DNA from: Chloroflexota bacterium
GTDB lineage: Bacteria; Chloroflexota; Anaerolineae; Aggregatilineales; J027
Length of the DNA: 64,000 nucleotides
Direction of reading: 5' to 3'
NCBI GenBank assembly: GCA_013112715.1
Contig: JABFGB010000009.1
Coordinates: 62,001 to 126,000, forward strand
The position numbers were made by a program, and so were the translations under genes. This document shows, in pieces, positions 45,627 to 53,883 of the stretch (its first letter is position 1; the number at the start of each line of letters is the position of its first letter). The notes beneath the pieces were generated by a model that saw only the letters and a list, made by a program, of their open reading frames with translations, did no database searches and was not told where the DNA came from.

Positions 45627-46787
45627 ATGTATTTTGAGTTAACCGAAGAACAGCGCATGTATCAAGAGGCTGTGCGTGATTTTTGTGACCGCGAACTTGC
45701 CCCTTATGCGGCGCAGGTGGATCAGACAGGTGAAATGCGCTGGGAGGCCATCCGCAAAATGCCCCTATTGGGACTGACAGGCCTGCAAGTCCCTGAAGAC
45801 TATGGCGGGGCGGGCCTTGATTCGATTTCGGCGGCGATTGCAATTGAAGAAGTGGGGCGGGCCTGCGGGTCAACGGGACTGTCACTGGCGGCACACAATG
45901 GCCTATGCTGTTTCCCGATCAATCGCTGGGGCACATCTGAACAAAAGCAAAAGTATCTGCCGCGCCTAACTTCCGGTGAGGTTTTGGGGGCGCTGGCCCT
46001 GACCGAACCCAATGCCGGATCGGATTTGGTTGGCGGGGTACGTACCTCGGCGGTCAAAGAGGGTGATTCGTGGATTATTGATGGGCATAAGGCATGGATT
46101 ACCAATCCCCAATATGCCCCGGTTATTATTACCCTGACGCGCACCAACAAAGAGTCTGGCGCGAAGGGCTTCTGTATGCTGTTGGTCGAACCCCAGTATG
46201 AAGGCGTGACGGTACATCACCCCGAAAAGAAAATGGGACTGAAGGCGTCGCCGACCCAACAAATCACTTATGATAATGTGCGTGTGCCGATTATCGAGGG
46301 CACGTTGGGGGAAGAAGGTAAGGGCTTTCACCAAACAATGGAAACGCTGGATGGCGGGCGTATCAGTATTGGAGCACTCAGCGTCGGGCTAGCCCAAGCC
46401 GCTTTTGAAGCCGCCATGAAATATGCTGCTGAACGGGAGGCGTTTGGGGGCAAAATTACCCAGTTCCAAGCCATCCAGTGGATGATCGCCGACGCCGCCC
46501 TAGAAATTGAAGCGGCCCGCCTCATGGTCTATCGTGCGGCATGGCTTAAAGATCAAGGTAAAAATTTCACCAAAGAGGCAGCGATGGCGAAATTGATGGC
46601 CTCGGAGGTGGCAGAAAAAGTCAGCTTCAACGCCATCCAAATTCACGGATCGTATGGCTATAGTCAAGAATTTCCAGTCGAGCGTATTTATCGTGATCAG
46701 CGCCTTATGACGATTGGCGAAGGCACCAGCCAAATTCAACGTTTGGTTATTGCCCGGCGCGTATTGCAAGAACACGGACTGAGTTAA
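45627..46787 (+). CDS. Acyl-CoA dehydrogenase
   Basis: 386 residues, the usual length. It begins FELTEEQRMYQEAVRDFCDREL. FAD-binding segments are ALTEPNAGSDLVG and AWITNPQYAPV, and the C-terminal domain contains AEREAFGGKITQFQAIQWMI, GSYGYSQEFPVERIYRDQR and the catalytic-Glu segment TIGEGTSQIQRLVIAR. It oxidises acyl-CoA to enoyl-CoA, passing electrons to ETF. AAGGAGA precedes the ATG. It is probably coexpressed with the acyl-CoA synthetase upstream. It resembles short-chain members; the chain length cannot be decided. Confidence 0.95.
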   Translation: MYFELTEEQRMYQEAVRDFCDRELAPYAAQVDQTGEMRWEAIRKMPLLGLTGLQVPEDYGGAGLDSISAAIAIEEVGRACGSTGLSLAAHNGLCCFPINRWGTSEQKQKYLPRLTSGEVLGALALTEPNAGSDLVGGVRTSAVKEGDSWIIDGHKAWITNPQYAPVIITLTRTNKESGAKGFCMLLVEPQYEGVTVHHPEKKMGLKASPTQQITYDNVRVPIIEGTLGEEGKGFHQTMETLDGGRISIGALSVGLAQAAFEAAMKYAAEREAFGGKITQFQAIQWMIADAALEIEAARLMVYRAAWLKDQGKNFTKEAAMAKLMASEVAEKVSFNAIQIHGSYGYSQEFPVERIYRDQRLMTIGEGTSQIQRLVIARRVLQEHGLS

Positions 46788-46811
46788 TCTGAACAATTGT
46801 TGACATAATTC

Positions 46812-46841
46812 GATGGGGTGGGAAACATAACCCACCTCATC
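46812..46841 (+). terminator. Terminator after the acyl-CoA dehydrogenase
   Basis: GATGGGGTGGG (46812-46822), loop AAACATAA, CCCACCTCATC (46831-46841), 11 pairs including one G-U, then an A/T-rich tract with TTTTT at 46853. The rest of the 46788-47088 gap holds the promoter at 46928-46956 and no gene. Confidence 0.65.
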
Positions 46842-46926
46842 CCATTTACAAATTTTTGGCTTCAAAAGGCATCTTCGCCAAAGTCATCAATTCTTCCCCA
46901 ACTGTTATGCTCTTCTATTAATATTT

Positions 46927-46956
46927 CTTGACATGCCATAGTCAAGCGAATACAAT
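46927..46956 (+). promoter_or_regulatory. Strong sigma-70 promoter with inverted repeat
   Basis: Consensus -35 TTGACA (46928-46933), 17-base spacer, TACAAT (46951-46956). CTTGAC (46927-46932) and GTCAAG (46941-46946) form an inverted repeat over the -35. The predicted start near 46963 leaves a leader of about 125 bases before the YceD-like gene at 47089. Confidence 0.75.
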
Positions 46957-47088
46957 TAGGCTATACACTTTTCAGATGTTCGACACGCAGTATCACTACG
47001 GGCGAAAATCTTTATTTTTTGTTCTACTCGTAGCCCCATAATGGTTATCGGCAATGTTCGTTTGGGGTGAATTACGCAGGAGGCTTGA

Positions 47089-47637
47089 GTGACTCAGACA
47101 CCCAATACCGGCTATGTGAGTGCCAAAGTCCTGCGTATGAATGTTGGGTTTATCCTCGCAGAGACGATTGGTTTTAGCCGAGAAACAGAATTTAATGTAC
47201 CTTCGCTTTTGAAGGTTTCAGATGATTTGATGTTGGGACACTTCTATGCGACACTGCGCATGTCGAAAACCCGCGACGGACTGCTGATTCAGGGCAATGT
47301 ACAAACCAGTGTATTTGACGAATGCTCCCGCTGCACCGATGAAGTTTCCATCCCGATTGAGTTTGAAATTGAAGAACTCTTTGCTACCAATGAAAATTTG
47401 GATACCCAGTATCGGGTAGATGAAACTGGGATTCTTGATCTCGCGCCGATTGTGCGGGAAGAAGCGATGCTGAATAGGCCCATGACCACCCCTACCAATG
47501 AGGCAGGACGCTGCATTTTTTGTAACCGAACCATGCGTGATGTGATGCGTGACAATGGTTTGCTGGACGATATTGACCCGCGATTTGAAGCCCTAAAAGC
47601 ACTGCGCGATCAAATGCAAGATGATGACGAAAATTAG
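47089..47637 (+). CDS. YceD/DUF177 family protein
   Basis: 182 residues from a GTG at 47089 with AGGAGG nearby. A beta domain (VSAKVLRMNVGFILAE) is followed by a conserved pair of cysteines CSRCTDEVSIPI and a C-terminal CIFC pair (EAGRCIFCNRTM) of the YceD/DUF177 type. In many bacteria yceD precedes rpmF (ribosomal protein bL32) and affects 23S rRNA maturation. Here rpmF is absent and the next gene is a sigma factor. The four cysteines could bind zinc. Confidence 0.85.
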   Translation: MTQTPNTGYVSAKVLRMNVGFILAETIGFSRETEFNVPSLLKVSDDLMLGHFYATLRMSKTRDGLLIQGNVQTSVFDECSRCTDEVSIPIEFEIEELFATNENLDTQYRVDETGILDLAPIVREEAMLNRPMTTPTNEAGRCIFCNRTMRDVMRDNGLLDDIDPRFEALKALRDQMQDDDEN

Positions 47638-47686
47638 CCAGTCATCCATCATGAGTTCGTCGTAAAAAAAACAATGAGGACTCCCT

Positions 47687-48841
47687 ATGTCTGACGACCT
47701 GTTTGAAAATTTTGATACACAGGATCATGCTTCGCAGGAAGAAGAAGATATGCTGCCAGAGGTCGAGCAGGATGATGCTGAACCAATGGATGATGTTTTT
47801 TTTGCGATGGATGAAAATGGTGAATTAACCGATGACGATTTTGAGGACCTTGATGATTTAGATGAATTTGATTTAGATGACCTCGAAGAGGACGATGAGT
47901 TTGAGGACGAAGAATTTGATCTTACCGAGGTGTCGTCCGATGATACCGTCGGCCTCTATCTCAAGGAAATGGCGCGGGTCCCACTGCTGACTACCGAGGA
48001 AGAAATTTCATTGGCCCTACGCCTCGAAAAAGGCAAAGAGGCGAGTGATAAACTGGCCCGGCTGAATGGACACTGCTCTGAAGATGAACTGCTGAAGCTG
48101 ACCGCGTTGGTAGATGATGGACGCGAGGCCCGTGACCATCTGATTAAGGCCAATACGCGCTTGGTGGTGAGCATCGCCAAACGCTACATGGGGCGAGGTG
48201 TGCCATTTTTGGATCTGATCCAAGAAGGCAATCTCGGCTTAATGAAGGCCGTTGAAAAATTTGACTATAAACGTGGGTTCCGCTTTAGCACCTATGCGAC
48301 ATGGTGGATTCGCCAAACCATTACCCGTGCGATTGCCGATCAGGGACGCACGATTCGCGTTCCGGTGCATATGTCTGATCGCATCCGCCATTTGTATAAG
48401 ACGGCCCGTGAGCTTGAACAAAAACATGGCCGCAAACCAACCCCCGAAGAAATTGCCCAAGAAATGGATTTGGAACCACGCAAAGTCCAATGGATGCTCA
48501 AAGTGTCGTGGCGTCCGCTCAGTCTTGAGCGCCCAGTGGGGGAGGATGAAGAAAGCGAACTCGGCAATTTCATCGAAGACTACACCATGCCGACCCCGCT
48601 ACAAAGCGCCTATCAAAATCTGCTGCGCGAAAAATTGGATGAGGTGCTGAGTACGCTGACACCACGTGAGGCCCGCATTTTGCGACTGCGCTTTGGGTTG
48701 CAAAATGGTCGCAGCTATACGCTGGAGGAAGTGGGGCAAAAATTTGGCTTGACCCGCGAACGGATTCGGCAAATTGAAGGTAAGGCTCTGCGCCGTCTGC
48801 GCCACCCACGCCGTTCACGCCAGCTACGTGATTTCACATGA
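47687..48841 (+). CDS. Sigma-70 family factor, second RpoD-like
   Basis: 384 residues. An acidic N-terminal region of about 85 residues (runs of Asp/Glu) without region 1.1 precedes region 1.2 ([18 protein letters not shown]). Region 2 contains [20 protein letters not shown] and [15 protein letters not shown], region 3 [20 protein letters not shown], and region 4 ends with [20 protein letters not shown]. It resembles the RpoD-like factor at 5662-6915 but lacks its N-terminal domain. It is co-transcribed with the YceD-like gene and the phosphoesterase. It may be the primary factor or a stationary-phase (HrdB/SigB-like) alternative. Confidence 0.92.
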   Translation: MSDDLFENFDTQDHASQEEEDMLPEVEQDDAEPMDDVFFAMDENGELTDDDFEDLDDLDEFDLDDLEEDDEFEDEEFDLTEVSSDDTVGLYLKEMARVPLLTTEEEISLALRLEKGKEASDKLARLNGHCSEDELLKLTALVDDGREARDHLIKANTRLVVSIAKRYMGRGVPFLDLIQEGNLGLMKAVEKFDYKRGFRFSTYATWWIRQTITRAIADQGRTIRVPVHMSDRIRHLYKTARELEQKHGRKPTPEEIAQEMDLEPRKVQWMLKVSWRPLSLERPVGEDEESELGNFIEDYTMPTPLQSAYQNLLREKLDEVLSTLTPREARILRLRFGLQNGRSYTLEEVGQKFGLTRERIRQIEGKALRRLRHPRRSRQLRDFT

Positions 48842-48842
48842 T

Positions 48843-49580
48843 ATGCGTCTGGCAATCATCTCCGATATTCATGGCAATTTGACGGCCCTTGAGACGGCAT
48901 TGGCGGATATTCGGGCTGCCTCGCCCGACCAGATTGTTTTTTTGGGCGATATTGCGGATCGTGGCCCCCAACCACACGAAGTTGTTCAGTGTGTGCAAAG
49001 TCTCAATTGTCCGGCGGTCATGGGCAACACCGATGATTTGCTGGTTTCTCCCCCTAGTGCTACTGAACTGAATAAACAGGCGGAAGTTCCGTTCTGGGGC
49101 ATGATCCAGTGGTGTCGTACCCAGTTAAGCGATGATGACCTTGCATTCATGCGGACATTCCAGCCAACACTAACGATTTCACTGGAAAATGGGCAGAAAT
49201 TATTGTGTTATCATGGGTCGCCGCGTTCCAATATGGACAGGATTTGGGCCAGCACACCAGATGACGACCTCAAAGCGATGTTGGGTCAACAAACCGCACC
49301 GATTATGATTGGTGGGCATACCCATTTACCGCTTTTTCGGCGATTGCATGACCAGATTATTTTGAACCCCGGCAGCATCGGCTTGGCGTTTACACCCACC
49401 CCAGACAGACGTGAACTCAATAATAATCGGGCCGAGTATTTGATCTTGACGGTGGAACGGCGACGGTTGAGTGTCGAATTTCGCCAAGTGGTGTACTCTT
49501 TAGATCACTACATCCAAAAGGTGCAAAAGAGCGGGATGCCCAGTCAAGATTGGTGGCTTCCTTTATGGCAAGAGGTATAA
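48843..49580 (+). CDS. Calcineurin-like metallophosphoesterase
   Basis: 245 residues from the ATG at 48843, one base after the sigma factor stop. Metal motifs are ISDIHGNLTALE, FLGDIADRGPQ, VMGNTDD (GNxD/H), CYHGSP and GGHTHLP (GHTH), the complete calcineurin-like set. It resembles YfcE/diadenosine-tetraphosphatase-type phosphoesterases, probably hydrolysing a nucleotide or phosphodiester. The substrate is unknown. The operon links it to the sigma factor, so it may act on a signalling nucleotide. Confidence 0.9.
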   Translation: MRLAIISDIHGNLTALETALADIRAASPDQIVFLGDIADRGPQPHEVVQCVQSLNCPAVMGNTDDLLVSPPSATELNKQAEVPFWGMIQWCRTQLSDDDLAFMRTFQPTLTISLENGQKLLCYHGSPRSNMDRIWASTPDDDLKAMLGQQTAPIMIGGHTHLPLFRRLHDQIILNPGSIGLAFTPTPDRRELNNNRAEYLILTVERRRLSVEFRQVVYSLDHYIQKVQKSGMPSQDWWLPLWQEV

Positions 49581-49589
49581 GATAACCCG

Positions 49590-50813
49590 ATGAAACGACT
49601 GCTGCGCTCGTTAATCCTAATGATTATTTTGGTCAGCTTTGTCGCGGCGTGTACAGAGGATAATTCCAATAAACCTCGCCCAACGGCAACCCTTGGCGAA
49701 ATTTTGTGGCAGCGCCCCGCCGAAGTTATCACCGCTGCCAACGCCGAAAAGTTGCAATTGATTGGGCACTTTGGCGGACACAAAAAGACTGTCTCAGCGA
49801 TGGCATTTTCAAGCGATAATTTACGTCTTGCCACGTCCAGCACCGAAGACAAGCTGGTACAGGTGTGGAATCTGGCAAGTGGTCGGTTGGTACGGGCGAT
49901 TACCGACCTGAATGCCCAGCATTTATTTTTCAGTGCCGATAACAATACGCTCTATACCATAGGCACCGACATGAAGCTATATGCGTGGAGCCTCTTGGAT
50001 GAGACGCAGCGTTCGGAGGGCATTCAAGGCTCGACCAATATCGTCGGGCCAGTGGCGCAGTCGGCGGATTTAAAGCGATTGGCGGTGGGCAGCATTGACG
50101 GACGATTGTTGGTCTTTACGCTCGACCCGTTGGAGGAGGTCGCCCGTACCGACGCCCATTTTTTCCCAGTTCAAGATGTGCTATTTTCGCCAGATGGCAA
50201 CACGGTGATTACATTAGGGCAGGAAGGCCATATTCGCCTATGGAAATTTGATACACTCGAACTTATCCATACGCTCGGCCAGTTCCAGCCACCACCTCAA
50301 GATATCGCACTTTCGGCGGATGGCAGATTGTTAGCCGCGTCATTTGCGGACAGCATCACCATTTGGCAGTTGGACAATGATTATCTGCCGCTGCGTGAAT
50401 TCGCTATTCCAGAATTTTCGGCGGGCACACTCGCATTTTCGCCTGACCAGAACATGCTCATTACGACAGGTGACGGAGAATTGGTCAATATCTGGAATGT
50501 CAATACAGGCGAGTTGGTGGCGGGGCTGCCCAATCACAACCTGCGCATCGGAGTGGCGACATTTTCACAAGATAATCAACTGGTGCTGACAGGTACAAAT
50601 GGCCCCAATCTATTCTTGTGGAATCTCGCCGCCGCTGAAACTATCCAGCAAGGTAATGCTGAACAATTGCGCGTGCCCAGTGCCCAAATCGCCCCTCAAC
50701 AACTCAGCACCTTAGATGTATATCGGGCGGCGTGGTCACCAGATAATAAGATTATTGCGATAAGTGATGCACGCGGGGCCGTTTACATTCTGGGCATTCC
50801 GTCTGGCGAATAA
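49590..50813 (+). CDS. WD40-repeat lipoprotein
   Basis: 407 residues. The N-terminus RSLILMIILVSFVAAC ends in a lipobox, VAAC, so it is a lipoprotein anchored outside the membrane. About seven WD40-like repeats follow, for example VSAMAFSSDNLRLATSS then DKLVQVWNLASGRL, and VLFSPDGNTVITLGQEG then HIRLWKF. It likely forms a beta-propeller that binds another protein. It is the last gene of the YceD operon and its 3' end overlaps by 31 bases with the convergent HEVGH membrane protein gene. Confidence 0.9.
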   Translation: MKRLLRSLILMIILVSFVAACTEDNSNKPRPTATLGEILWQRPAEVITAANAEKLQLIGHFGGHKKTVSAMAFSSDNLRLATSSTEDKLVQVWNLASGRLVRAITDLNAQHLFFSADNNTLYTIGTDMKLYAWSLLDETQRSEGIQGSTNIVGPVAQSADLKRLAVGSIDGRLLVFTLDPLEEVARTDAHFFPVQDVLFSPDGNTVITLGQEGHIRLWKFDTLELIHTLGQFQPPPQDIALSADGRLLAASFADSITIWQLDNDYLPLREFAIPEFSAGTLAFSPDQNMLITTGDGELVNIWNVNTGELVAGLPNHNLRIGVATFSQDNQLVLTGTNGPNLFLWNLAAAETIQQGNAEQLRVPSAQIAPQQLSTLDVYRAAWSPDNKIIAISDARGAVYILGIPSGE

Positions 50814-51595
50814 ACGTTGGAGGCGGACTTCAAGAGATTACCTTGAAAGCGAGGTCTGCCACCTAAGGTCAGGCGCGGGAATACCCATGCTGTCCAAATA
50901 CCCAAAACAATGGCAGATAGGGCAATGAACACGCCCAACAACACCGCAAAATCGGCGATGGCATGGTCATATTTAAGTAATCCCAACCGCCGCAAGATGT
51001 TCCACCAGTCGTGATGGCTGCTGTCCATGCCAAACAGCAGGGGTAAATCACGACTGCGGGCGTCCCGGATATAAACCGCCATATCCATAAAGCTGTGGCC
51101 CACAATCATCCAGCAGAACAGGGCACTGGTGAAATAGTGCCGCGCAAGCAGGCCATAAATTGCAACCAACAGCCAGAACAAGACCTGCCAGATTGAACCG
51201 CCTAGAAACATCAGTAACGTGCCAAAGGGCGAACAGATGACATGCCCCACTTCATGCGGGAGAATCACGAGTGCCCATGTGAAATTGGCGGCCCATCCGC
51301 CACGTGGAACCAATAGATGGTTTAGTAATGGGATAAGACAGGCCAACCAAAAAAGCGTTTCTATTATTCCATAGGCTTTGAAGGGATGGGTTTCGACGGC
51401 GATTTGGAATTGTTGCAAACGGGCTTGGAAAAATTGGAAAATAGTGGGCTTGGGTGGTAGATCACTATCAGGGAAAAGGTCAAGCGGTGGGGCTTGTAAA
51501 TCATCTCTAAATCGGGCCTGCCATTCGCTATAAACACCATAACCGATCAGCACCAATGCGCCAGAAATCACCAAGCCCAAGATCGCTATTGTCAT
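50783..51595 (-). CDS. Membrane protein with HEVGH motif, M50-like
   Basis: 270 residues with about six hydrophobic segments. HEVGH (114-118), inside a hydrophobic helix (VILPHEVGHVICSPFG), is an HExxH zinc-binding motif as in intramembrane metalloproteases. It is followed by FLGGSIWQVL and, later, VGHSFMDMAVYIRDARS, whose Asp171 or Asp178 could be the third ligand. The pattern resembles the M50/M50B family, but no clear substrate is known. The tail after residue 245 is hydrophilic. Protease activity is inference; a non-catalytic metal-binding membrane protein is an alternative. Confidence 0.72.
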   Translation of the reverse strand: MTIAILGLVISGALVLIGYGVYSEWQARFRDDLQAPPLDLFPDSDLPPKPTIFQFFQARLQQFQIAVETHPFKAYGIIETLFWLACLIPLLNHLLVPRGGWAANFTWALVILPHEVGHVICSPFGTLLMFLGGSIWQVLFWLLVAIYGLLARHYFTSALFCWMIVGHSFMDMAVYIRDARSRDLPLLFGMDSSHHDWWNILRRLGLLKYDHAIADFAVLLGVFIALSAIVLGIWTAWVFPRLTLGGRPRFQGNLLKSASNVYSPDGMPRM

Positions 51596-51606
51596 AAAAA
51601 TTACCG

Positions 51607-52443
51607 CTATTTTTCATTCAGATCGTGCAACAGCATGTCGTCCCGCAATTTTATGTCCATATCATCATCCGGTTCGAGTGGGGCCTCGATGGTCTTTAAT
51701 TTTTGGAAGACGGCCTCGTCATCAAAGTTTAAGGAATCGGTATCCACCTGCTCGATATGTTTGAGGGTCATCAAGCGATTCACCAAGAGGGGGATTTGTT
51801 GGGCTTTGAGCGAATGATTAAGTTCAATGCGCAACACGGCGCTCATCCCCGGCCCCGGCAGCATGGTCACTTTTTTAATCGGCACACCCAACCGATTGAG
51901 AGCAACTAGGGTTTTGCCAACCGCTTTGCTGTCATTTTTGAGGTAAATATTGAGGTCGTTTTCGTGCTTACGATCCATGCGTTTTTCCAGCCGTTCCAGA
52001 AAAACAAGAGTGAACAAAATGAGGAAAGTGGCAGTGGTCGCCAATCCGCCCATACCAACCCCGGTGGTGATGCCAATGCCTGCTGCACACCAGATACTTG
52101 CCGCAGTGGTCAGTCCGCGAACGGTGGTACCATGCCGCAGAATCGCACCCGCACCCAAAAAACCAATCCCGGACACAACATAACTGGCGACCCGCATAGG
52201 GTCACGGGTGGTCGAAAATTCGGGCAGGGCATAGGCGCCCGCCATTGCCATCAAACAAGCGCCCAGTCCGACTAAGATATGGGGGCGAAAACCGCTGGAA
52301 CGCTCATGGTTGGAACGTTCTAGGCCGATGATGCCACACAAGATCAGCGAGAGGAATAACCGCCCAATCAGCACCTCATCAAAATCGCCGAAAATCGGTT
52401 CGAGGCTGTGCGAGAGGCTATTGGCAACGTGCTGAAAATCCAT
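51607..52443 (-). CDS. MgtC/SapB family membrane protein
   Basis: 278 residues from the ATG at 52443 (MDFQHVANSL), with AAGGA upstream; the frame open to 52503 overlaps a terminator hairpin. The MgtC pattern is clear: SLILCGIIGLERSNHERSSGFR, LVGLGACLMAMAGAYA, VSGIGFLGAGAIL, then TVRGLTTAASIWCAAGIGI. The C-terminal 110 residues are an ACT-like soluble domain. MgtC proteins affect magnesium homeostasis or the proton-motive force. It lies 11 bases upstream of the M50-like gene, likely co-transcribed. Confidence 0.92.
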   Translation of the reverse strand: MDFQHVANSLSHSLEPIFGDFDEVLIGRLFLSLILCGIIGLERSNHERSSGFRPHILVGLGACLMAMAGAYALPEFSTTRDPMRVASYVVSGIGFLGAGAILRHGTTVRGLTTAASIWCAAGIGITTGVGMGGLATTATFLILFTLVFLERLEKRMDRKHENDLNIYLKNDSKAVGKTLVALNRLGVPIKKVTMLPGPGMSAVLRIELNHSLKAQQIPLLVNRLMTLKHIEQVDTDSLNFDDEAVFQKLKTIEAPLEPDDDMDIKLRDDMLLHDLNEK

Positions 52444-52478
52444 TACGCGATCCTTCAAATCCGAACGAAGAATTCCAC

Positions 52479-52520
52479 AAAATAAAAACACCGCTTGCCT
52501 CATTATAAGACAAACGGTGT
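52479..52520 (-). terminator. Terminator of the second acyl-CoA dehydrogenase
   Basis: Minus-strand ACACCGTTTG (52520-52511) / CAAGCGGTGT (52497-52488), 9 of 10 pairs, followed by TTTTTATTTTG. It lies 22 bases past the dehydrogenase stop and before the MgtC ATG. Confidence 0.75.
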
Positions 52521-52542
52521 CAAGTTAAAAGAAATTTAAATT

Positions 52543-53715
52543 TTAGTTGCGGAACAATTCACGCACGATGATATTGCGCTGGATTTCACTCGTGCCTTCG
52601 TAGATTTGGAAAACCTTGACATCACGCATCAATTTTTCGACGGGATATTCCTTCATAAAGCCATAGCCTCCAAAGACCTGCACGGCTTCGACAGTCGCTT
52701 TCATGGCGGTGTCGGCGGCAAAGGCTTTGGCGAAGGAGGCATATTTGGTATTGGAAACACCGCTATCAATAATCGAGGCGGCACGCCATGTCAGCAACCG
52801 GGCTGCTTCGACATTCATGGCAATATCGGCGATCTTGTGACCGACAGCCTGATGTTCGTAAATCGGCACACCAAAGGTTTCGCGCTCGCGGGCATATTTG
52901 ACACATTCATCCAACGCACGTTGGGCCACACCCACTGCACCAGCGGCGACGGGGGGACGGCTCTTGTCGAACACTTTCATGGCAGTGTAAAAGCCCATGC
53001 CATCTTTGCCACCGAGCAAATTGGCGGCGGGGACCTCGACATCTTCAAAGGTGATTTCGGCGGTATCGGCACAGCGCTGACCCAGTTTATCAAAGTGTTT
53101 GCTGACACTGACACCTGCCGAGGCTTTTTCGACCACAAACACCCCTAGACCCTTGTGACCAGCGGCGGGGTCGGTGACGGCAAAGACGGTATAGAAATCC
53201 GCAATATTGGCGTTGGAGATAAAGGTCTTGCTGCCATTCATGATGTAGACGTCGCCGCGTTTTTCGGCACGGGTACGCATCCCAACGACATTGGAGCCTG
53301 CGCCGGGTTCGGTGACGGCATAGGCGGCCATTTGACCATCTACGATACGGCCTAGCCATTCTTTCTTTTGGGCGTCCGTCCCAGCAATGGAGATGGGTAG
53401 GGAAGCGAGATTGTTAATCGTAAGGGCGGTGCTGACGCCGGAGCAACCCCACGCGAGTTCTTCTCCCACGATACATTCCTCTAGGACACTGGCCCCAATC
53501 CCGCCATATTCTTCGGGGATATTGAGGGTGAGCAGGCCAAGTTCACGGGCTTTGTGGGCGATTTCCCAAGGGTATTCGGCGGTACGATCATAATGTTCGG
53601 CCTTTGGCGCGATCTCGTTGCGGGCAAAATCGCGTGCGACCTGTTGGAGCATTTTTTGTTCTTCAGTTAAATCAAAAGAGACACCAGCAATTGTTGGCGT
53701 TATCGGGTGGGCCAT
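52543..53715 (-). CDS. Acyl-CoA dehydrogenase
   Basis: 390 residues. It begins FDLTEEQKMLQQVARDFARNEI and has AVTEPGAGSNVVGMRT, KTFISNANIAD, the C-terminal segment AREREFGV-like ARERETFGVPIYEHQ and GGYGFMKEYPVEKLMRDVK, ending with the catalytic-Glu region IYEGTSEIQRNIIVREL. It oxidises acyl-CoA to enoyl-CoA with FAD. Unlike the enzyme at 45627-46787 it is monocistronic and its promoter carries two matching operator palindromes, so it is probably regulated by acyl-CoA or fatty acid supply. Confidence 0.95.
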   Translation of the reverse strand: MAHPITPTIAGVSFDLTEEQKMLQQVARDFARNEIAPKAEHYDRTAEYPWEIAHKARELGLLTLNIPEEYGGIGASVLEECIVGEELAWGCSGVSTALTINNLASLPISIAGTDAQKKEWLGRIVDGQMAAYAVTEPGAGSNVVGMRTRAEKRGDVYIMNGSKTFISNANIADFYTVFAVTDPAAGHKGLGVFVVEKASAGVSVSKHFDKLGQRCADTAEITFEDVEVPAANLLGGKDGMGFYTAMKVFDKSRPPVAAGAVGVAQRALDECVKYARERETFGVPIYEHQAVGHKIADIAMNVEAARLLTWRAASIIDSGVSNTKYASFAKAFAADTAMKATVEAVQVFGGYGFMKEYPVEKLMRDVKVFQIYEGTSEIQRNIIVRELFRN

Positions 53716-53740
53716 TATTTAAACTCCATCCACTCTAGCG

Positions 53741-53806
53741 TAATCAAATGGTGATTTGATTAAATTATACTCAAAATTCAAAAATATCCAAATGGAAATT
53801 TGATTA
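53741..53806 (-). promoter_or_regulatory. Paired operator palindromes before acyl-CoA dehydrogenase
   Basis: Site 1: TAATCAAAT-GGTG-ATTTGATTA (53741-53762), perfect 9-base arms. Site 2: TATCCAAAT-GGAA-ATTTGATTA (53785-53806), same arm length and spacer, right arm identical. They are 44 bases apart centre to centre and bracket a putative promoter on the minus strand. The pattern is that of a dimeric regulator (TetR, MarR or GntR type). Confidence 0.75.
53764..53791 (-). promoter_or_regulatory. Putative promoter of the acyl-CoA dehydrogenase
   Basis: Minus strand TTGGAT (53791-53786), 16-base spacer, consensus -10 TATAAT (53769-53764). It lies about 50 bases upstream of the gene start and is flanked by the two operator palindromes, site 2 overlapping the -35. 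Confidence 0.6.
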
Positions 53807-53824
53807 ATGCAGGGCACCGAAAAT

Positions 53825-53861
53825 AAACTAAACAAAAAGGACGGGGGTGAGCCGTCCTTTT
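53825..53861 (-). terminator. Terminator of the SH3/IPT protein gene
   Basis: Perfect 10-base stem AAAAGGACGG (minus, 53861-53852) / CCGTCCTTTT (53844-53835), 7-base loop, followed by TGTTTAG. It begins 23 bases past the stop at 53884. Confidence 0.85.
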
Positions 53862-53883
53862 CTTAATTTTGAGAAATCTGCAA

